A DNA stretch of 9,694 bases from Candidatus Limivicinus faecipullorum (GTDB lineage: Bacteria; Bacillota; Clostridia; Oscillospirales; Oscillospiraceae). The translations under genes and the position numbers were made by a program. Position 1 is the first letter of the stretch. Each line of letters starts with the position of its first letter. The notes under the pieces are model-generated. The model was not told the DNA's origin, ran no database searches, and saw only the letters and a program-made list of their open reading frames with translations. This document shows positions 6,383-9,694 of this stretch, in pieces. The stretch lies in assembly GCA_018711755.1 (NCBI GenBank), contig DVHY01000183.1, forward strand, positions 1-9,694, in the 5' to 3' direction.

Positions 6383-6999
6383 GGCAGTTCACCTCCTCTC
6401 GTTTTTCCAGACGATGCAAAATCAGGAATGTTCCCGTCTTTTATAAGATAATCGCATAGCTTTTTTCTGCCTCTGAATATTCGGGACTTCACGGTGCCCA
6501 CTTCTATATTCAGCGCTTCGGCTATCTCATCGTAGCTCAGGCCCTGTATCTCCCTGAGCAGCAGGATCTCCCGGTAGTCCTCTGGCAGGGCCTTGAGCCC
6601 CCGGCGCACGCTTTCTCTGGTGAGGCTCCTCTCCAGCAGCAGCTCCGGGCTCTGGCTGACGTCGGCGATATCCAGTTGTACATCGTCCCCCTCGTCGTCC
6701 TCCACGGAGAGGGAGACAGTGGGCCGGCGGCTGCGGCTCCTGAGGAAATCCAAGCATAGGTTTGAAACTATCCTTGTCAGCCACACGGAGAACTTGCTGT
6801 CCCCCCTGAAGCCGGACAGGGAATTGAACGCCTTGATAAAGGCCTCCTGGGTCATGTCCGCCGCATCCTCGCTGTTGCCCAGGATGCGCAAAGCCACGTT
6901 ATAAACTTTCTTTTCGTATTCCAGTACCAGCTCTTCAAAAGCATTGGTATTCCCTTCCAGTACCTGCTGTACTATCAGGTATTCCTGCTCCCGTGTCAA
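6379..6999 (-). CDS. ECF-type RNA polymerase sigma factor (sigma-70 group 4, SigW/RpoE-like)
   Basis: The 206-residue protein has the two domains of an extracytoplasmic-function sigma factor. Sigma region 2 (about 20-88) includes AFEELVLEYEKKVYNVA, the D-x-TQEAF motif around 48-54, and FSVWLTRIVSNLCLDFLR for -10 recognition. Sigma region 4 (about 128-182) includes LPEDYREILLLRE, LSYDEIAEALN and VGTVKSRIFRGRKKL for -35 recognition. An acidic linker separates them. The start codon is TTG, supported by AGGAGGTG at 7005-7012 only 5 bases upstream. Its stop overlaps the start of the anti-sigma gene by 4 bases, so it should be inactive at the membrane until that protein is inactivated. Its own promoter is not obvious, and it may be transcribed from trmB through dusB. 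Regulon and signal are unknown. Confidence 0.95.
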   Translation of the reverse strand: MTREQEYLIVQQVLEGNTNAFEELVLEYEKKVYNVALRILGNSEDAADMTQEAFIKAFNSLSGFRGDSKFSVWLTRIVSNLCLDFLRSRSRRPTVSLSVEDDEGDDVQLDIADVSQSPELLLERSLTRESVRRGLKALPEDYREILLLREIQGLSYDEIAEALNIEVGTVKSRIFRGRKKLCDYLIKDGNIPDFASSGKTRGGELP

Positions 7000-7004
7000 G
7001 CCGC

Positions 7005-7012
7005 CACCTCCT
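7005..7012 (-). promoter_or_regulatory. Shine-Dalgarno site that fixes the TTG start of the sigma gene
   Basis: On the minus strand AGGAGGTG lies 5 bases before TTG at 6999. No ATG or GTG in this frame lies at a suitable distance, and the sigma family match begins within a few residues of the TTG. A strong ribosome site with a weak start codon may set low sigma levels relative to the ATG-started anti-sigma gene. Confidence 0.8.
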
Positions 7013-7046
7013 GTATGTCAGTCCGTCCCGGCCTCTCCTGCGGCCG

Positions 7047-8018
7047 TCAGATCAGCTCACGTTTTATTCCTTCGGCAATATGCCGCAGTTCATCTAAAGA
7101 TTCCACATGTACCAGCTGCTGCTTGTAATATCCTGCGTGGGCCACGCCGTGGAGGTACCAGGGCAGCTGGTGTCTGGCCTCCAGACAGGCAATACGCTCC
7201 CCTGTGCGAAGGCTCAGCTCCTCGATCTGTCTCACGGCCCTGTCTATCCGCTCTCTCAGGGGCGGAAGCTCCGGCACCGGCTCTCCATCAATAAGGGCCT
7301 TGGCCTGCCGGAAAAGCCAGGGGTTGCCGAAGCTGCCCCGGCCTATCATGGCCATGTCGCAGCCGGTGTAGCGCAGGATGTGCTCCGCATCCTCGGGCTC
7401 AAATATATCCCCGTTTGCCGTCACCGGTATGCTCAAAACTTTCTTCACATCTCTGATGATATCCCAATCCGCCCGTCCGGCATACATCTGGGCTCTGGTC
7501 CTGCCGTGTACGGCGACGGCGTCCGCCCCGGCCTGCTGGCACATGAGGGCAAACTCCTGGGCGTTTACGCTGCCGTTGTCCCAGCCCTTGCGGAACTTCA
7601 CTGTGACCGGCACGTCTACCGCCTGCTTCACCCGGCGGATTATCTCTCCGGCCAGGTCCATGTGGCGCATCAGATCCGAGCCGTCCCCGGACTTGACTAT
7701 CTTCCCCACTGGACAGCCCATATTGATGTCCAGGATATCCGCCCCGGATATCTCCAGGGCCATGGGGGCCGCCTGGGCCATGACCTCCGGCTCGTGGCCG
7801 AAGAGCTGCACGGCGCAGGGGTGCTCGTCTTCCGGGACATAGAGCAGGGCTTTGGTCTTCTCGTCCTTATATACCAGAGCCTTGGCGCTGACCATCTCCG
7901 TGGTGGTGAGGGCCGCTCCCTGTTCCCGGCATACCCGGCGGAAGGCGAAGTCCGTCACCCCCGCCATGGGGGCCAGGCTGAGCCTGCCCGGTATCTCCAC
8001 GCCGCCTATCTTCACCAT
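7047..8018 (-). CDS. dusB: tRNA dihydrouridine synthase, DusB/NifR3 family
   Basis: This 323-residue flavoprotein reduces uridines in the D-loop of tRNA to dihydrouridine using FMN and NAD(P)H in the cytoplasm. It shows the FMN TIM-barrel motifs in order: APMAGVTD (16-23), TEMVSAK (40-46), QLFG (71-74), DINMGCPVGK with the catalytic cysteine C102, TVKFRKGWD, HGRTR (171-175), NGDI (202-205) and IGRGSFGNPW (225-234). The helical C-terminal tRNA-binding region follows, and the length is normal for the family. The ATG at 8018 overlaps the end of the AP endonuclease gene by 7 bases. The ribosome site there is weak, so translation is probably coupled. The sigma gene follows after 47 bases with no terminator. 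DusB is the best-fitting subgroup. The exact uridine position modified cannot be told from the sequence. Confidence 0.95.
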   Translation of the reverse strand: MVKIGGVEIPGRLSLAPMAGVTDFAFRRVCREQGAALTTTEMVSAKALVYKDEKTKALLYVPEDEHPCAVQLFGHEPEVMAQAAPMALEISGADILDINMGCPVGKIVKSGDGSDLMRHMDLAGEIIRRVKQAVDVPVTVKFRKGWDNGSVNAQEFALMCQQAGADAVAVHGRTRAQMYAGRADWDIIRDVKKVLSIPVTANGDIFEPEDAEHILRYTGCDMAMIGRGSFGNPWLFRQAKALIDGEPVPELPPLRERIDRAVRQIEELSLRTGERIACLEARHQLPWYLHGVAHAGYYKQQLVHVESLDELRHIAEGIKRELI

Positions 8019-8767
8019 GACATGTCCAGCCCCACCGGGCAGTGGTCCGACCCCATAAGTTCAGGGAGGATGTAGGCGTCTTTGATGTTGTCCCTCAGCC
8101 GGTCGGAGACAACGAAGTAATCTATGCGCCAGCCCACGTTTCTCTCCCGGGCCGCCGCCCGGTAGCTCCACCAGGAGTAGGCGTCGGTCCTGTCCGGATA
8201 GAGGTAGCGGAAGCTATCGGTGAAGCCGGAGTCAAGGAGCTGGGTGAACTTGGCCCGCTCCTCGTCGGAAAAGCCCGGATTGCCCCGGTTGGTCTTGGGA
8301 TTTTTCAGGTCTATCTCCTCATGGGCCACGTTCATGTCCCCGCAGACTATCACCGGCTTCTTTTTGTCCAGTCCCTTCAGGTACTCTCTGAAGTCGTCCT
8401 CCCAGCACATGCGGTAGTCCAGGCGTTTCAGCCCGTCCTGGGCGTTGGGGGTGTATACGCATACCAGGTAGAAGTCCTCATATTCCAGGGTGATGCAGCG
8501 CCCCTCTCTGTCGTGCTCCTCTATACCTATATTATAATTGACGGAGATAGGGCTGTGCTTGGTAAAAATGGCGGTGCCGGAGTAGCCCTTTTTCTCTGCG
8601 TAGCACCAGTAGCTCTCATAGCCGGGCAGGTCCGGCTCCAGCTGTCCCTGCTGGAGTTTGGTCTCCTGCAGGCAGAAGAAGTCGGCGTCCAGGCTCCAGA
8701 ATATGTCCTCAAAGCCCTTTTTATATACGGCTCTCAGACCGTTTACATTCCAGGAAATAAATCTCAT
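8012..8767 (-). CDS. xth: Exodeoxyribonuclease III / AP endonuclease (ExoA/Xth family)
   Basis: This 251-residue enzyme of base excision repair cuts the DNA backbone 5' of abasic sites and removes blocked 3' ends. All signature motifs of the Mg-dependent endonuclease/exonuclease/phosphatase fold are present: WNVNG with N7, LQETK with the metal ligand E35, VYTPNAQ, CGDMNVAHEEIDL with the catalytic Asp and Asn, NPGFSDEER, DAYSWWSYR, WRIDYF, and the C-terminal catalytic SDHCPV. Length is typical of bacterial ExoA. AAGGAG at 8776-8781 lies 8 bases before the ATG. That ATG overlaps the trmB stop as ATGA, and the 3' end overlaps dusB by 7 bases. It is a complete and apparently functional housekeeping gene. 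Confidence 0.97.
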   Translation of the reverse strand: MRFISWNVNGLRAVYKKGFEDIFWSLDADFFCLQETKLQQGQLEPDLPGYESYWCYAEKKGYSGTAIFTKHSPISVNYNIGIEEHDREGRCITLEYEDFYLVCVYTPNAQDGLKRLDYRMCWEDDFREYLKGLDKKKPVIVCGDMNVAHEEIDLKNPKTNRGNPGFSDEERAKFTQLLDSGFTDSFRYLYPDRTDAYSWWSYRAAARERNVGWRIDYFVVSDRLRDNIKDAYILPELMGSDHCPVGLDMSW

Positions 8768-9522
8768 TGTGCTGACTCCTTGTCTCTCATGCTCTCCAAA
8801 TAGCCTCTGGCGTCCCGCAAAGCGGCAAAGCGCATCCTCTCCAGGGGAGGGGCGGAGAGGTCCAGAGTCTTTTCGGTCTTTGAAGCCACAAGACGGTTTA
8901 TCTTTATACCCTCGGCGGAGAACTTGGCCTCATAGTCGGTCATTATGAGCTCTCCTCCCTGGCTGTGGAGGTCGTTGGTGAGCTCCGACAGTTCCCAGCC
9001 CTCTCTCTCCATCTGCTGGATGGACCAGTTGAACAGGGGCAGGTTGTCGGTCTTGAAATGGATCTGGCCGCCAAGAGGCAGGACGGAGGCGTAGCGGCGC
9101 AGGAAGCCCGGGCTGGTCAGGCGGAACTTGGCGTCCCGGCTTTTGGGCCAGGGGTCGCAGAAGTTTATGTATATCCTGTCCGCCTCTTCCGGCGCGAACA
9201 TCAGGCACAGCCCGGCGGCGTCGCCGTCTATAAAGCGCAGGTTGTTGAGGCCCCTCCGGCCGCAGCGTTCCATGGCGATTATCATGGCGTCGGGGACTTT
9301 CTCCAGCGCCACATAAAATACATCCGGCAGTCTCTCTGCGGTATCCACGGTAAAACGGCCCTTGCCGCAGCCCAGCTCCAGATAGAGCTTCTCCACCTCT
9401 CTGCCCAAAAGCTCGCTTCCGGCGGCTTTCCACCGGCCCCGAAGTTCTTCCGGCCGGTGGATCATGAGCTCTGCGCACTTTTCCATTCTGGGCTCAAGAT
9501 TAGGCCGCTTCCTCATTCTCAT
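8764..9522 (-). CDS. trmB: tRNA (guanine-N7-)-methyltransferase TrmB
   Basis: The 252-residue protein uses S-adenosylmethionine to make 7-methylguanosine at position 46 of the variable loop of tRNA. Visible motifs are the SAM-binding LELGCGKGRF (48-57), the acidic motif II position VALEK (71-75), INFCDPWPKSRDAKFRLT (119-136) with its conserved Asp, FKTDN (156-160), and TDYEAKFS (195-202) followed by a KINRL segment. It is some 35 residues longer at the C-terminus than the usual 210-220 residue bacterial enzyme. The tail is charged and matches nothing I recognise. AAGGAG at 9532-9537 lies 9 bases before the ATG, and a second in-frame ATG (codon 3) is a less likely start. It is the first gene of the leftward unit. 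Confidence 0.95.
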   Translation of the reverse strand: MRMRKRPNLEPRMEKCAELMIHRPEELRGRWKAAGSELLGREVEKLYLELGCGKGRFTVDTAERLPDVFYVALEKVPDAMIIAMERCGRRGLNNLRFIDGDAAGLCLMFAPEEADRIYINFCDPWPKSRDAKFRLTSPGFLRRYASVLPLGGQIHFKTDNLPLFNWSIQQMEREGWELSELTNDLHSQGGELIMTDYEAKFSAEGIKINRLVASKTEKTLDLSAPPLERMRFAALRDARGYLESMRDKESAQ

Positions 9523-9542
9523 CGAATCACGCTCCTTTTTTC

Positions 9543-9571
9543 AGCATACCACAAGCCGGAAAAAACATCAA
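9543..9571 (-). promoter_or_regulatory. Probable promoter of the trmB-xth-dusB-sigma-anti-sigma unit
   Basis: On the minus strand TTGATG (9571-9566) and TATGCT (9548-9543) are 17 bases apart. The predicted start near 9536 leaves a very short leader with the ribosome site at its 5' end. A second candidate -10, TATTAT at 9612-9607, has only a weak -35 box, and would give a longer leader. Confidence 0.55.
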
Positions 9572-9582
9572 TGAAAAATGAC

Positions 9583-9611
9583 TTGCTTTAGTATCAATTT
9601 TGTTGTATAAT
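9583..9611 (+). promoter_or_regulatory. Strong rightward promoter for a gene beyond the window
   Basis: TTGCTT (9583-9588) and a perfect TATAAT (9606-9611) are 17 bases apart, in an AT-rich stretch. Transcription should start near 9618. The remaining bases to the window end are a T- and C-rich leader without a clear ribosome site, start codon or hairpin, so the gene served lies to the right and is not visible. Confidence 0.72.
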
Positions 9612-9694
9612 AGCTTCTGCTTCAATACCCGAAAGTCCTGTTTTCCCTTGCTTTTATGCAGTTTTCCCACTCTTTTCCCCGCAATTTTTCTTAA

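Noticed and set aside
7021..7046. Short GGCC inverted repeat between dusB and sigma as a terminator
   Set aside because: The stem is only about 5 bp and no T-run follows on the minus strand.
7013..7060. Separate ECF-type autoregulated promoter before the sigma gene
   Set aside because: No AAC-type -35 with a CGT-type -10 at 16-17 bases could be seen in the dusB-sigma gap or the end of dusB. A promoter of unknown type cannot be excluded.
7107..8803. Two rightward frames of over 250 codons opposite dusB and xth
   Set aside because: They are antisense to genes with all catalytic motifs intact, have no motifs of their own, and cross the gene boundary in a way that follows reversed codon bias.

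Overview
The window looks like a piece of chromosome from a moderately GC-rich, strictly anaerobic, Gram-positive bacterium of the class Clostridia, possibly a gut Oscillospiraceae-type organism. The reasons are strong AGGAGG-type ribosome binding sites, an oxygen-sensitive class of iron-sulfur enzyme, a ZAS-type anti-sigma factor, and protein sequences of clostridial character. Species assignment is inference. Isoleucine is often encoded by AUA although third positions are otherwise mostly G or C.

Left part (1-4633): a TetR-family repressor gene, cut by the left edge, is transcribed leftward. It is divergent from a very large rightward gene for a 1422-residue fusion protein with two BcrAD/BadFG-type activase ATPase domains, a cysteine-rich linker, a DUF2229 region and HgdB/benzoyl-CoA-reductase-like C-terminal regions. 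This architecture matches the anaerobic plasmalogen synthase family (plsA of Clostridium perfringens), which reductively turns ester lipids into vinyl-ether lipids. The 143-bp intergenic region holds two back-to-back promoters whose -10 boxes overlap. A 25-bp imperfect palindrome lies over both, which suggests that one TetR dimer controls both genes.

Middle (4634-4837): two perfect hairpins separate convergent transcription units. The larger one (20-bp stem) is a good terminator in both directions.

Right part (4838-9522): five leftward genes form one tightly packed unit in the order trmB (tRNA m7G46 methyltransferase), xth/exoA (AP endonuclease), dusB (tRNA dihydrouridine synthase), an ECF sigma factor and its membrane-bound zinc anti-sigma factor. 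Three of the four junctions overlap by 4 or 7 bases. The exception, dusB to sigma, has a 47-base gap and no terminator. The anti-sigma factor has an unusually long outer region with PSPSP-type stalk repeats, a small cysteine-containing domain and an acidic tail.

Right edge (9523-9694): a leftward promoter for trmB and a strong consensus-like rightward promoter that must serve a gene beyond the window. No RNA genes, CRISPR arrays, insertion sequences or phage genes were seen. The most noteworthy items are the single-chain plasmalogen synthase with its divergent operator, and the sigma/anti-sigma pair joined to tRNA-modification and DNA-repair genes.
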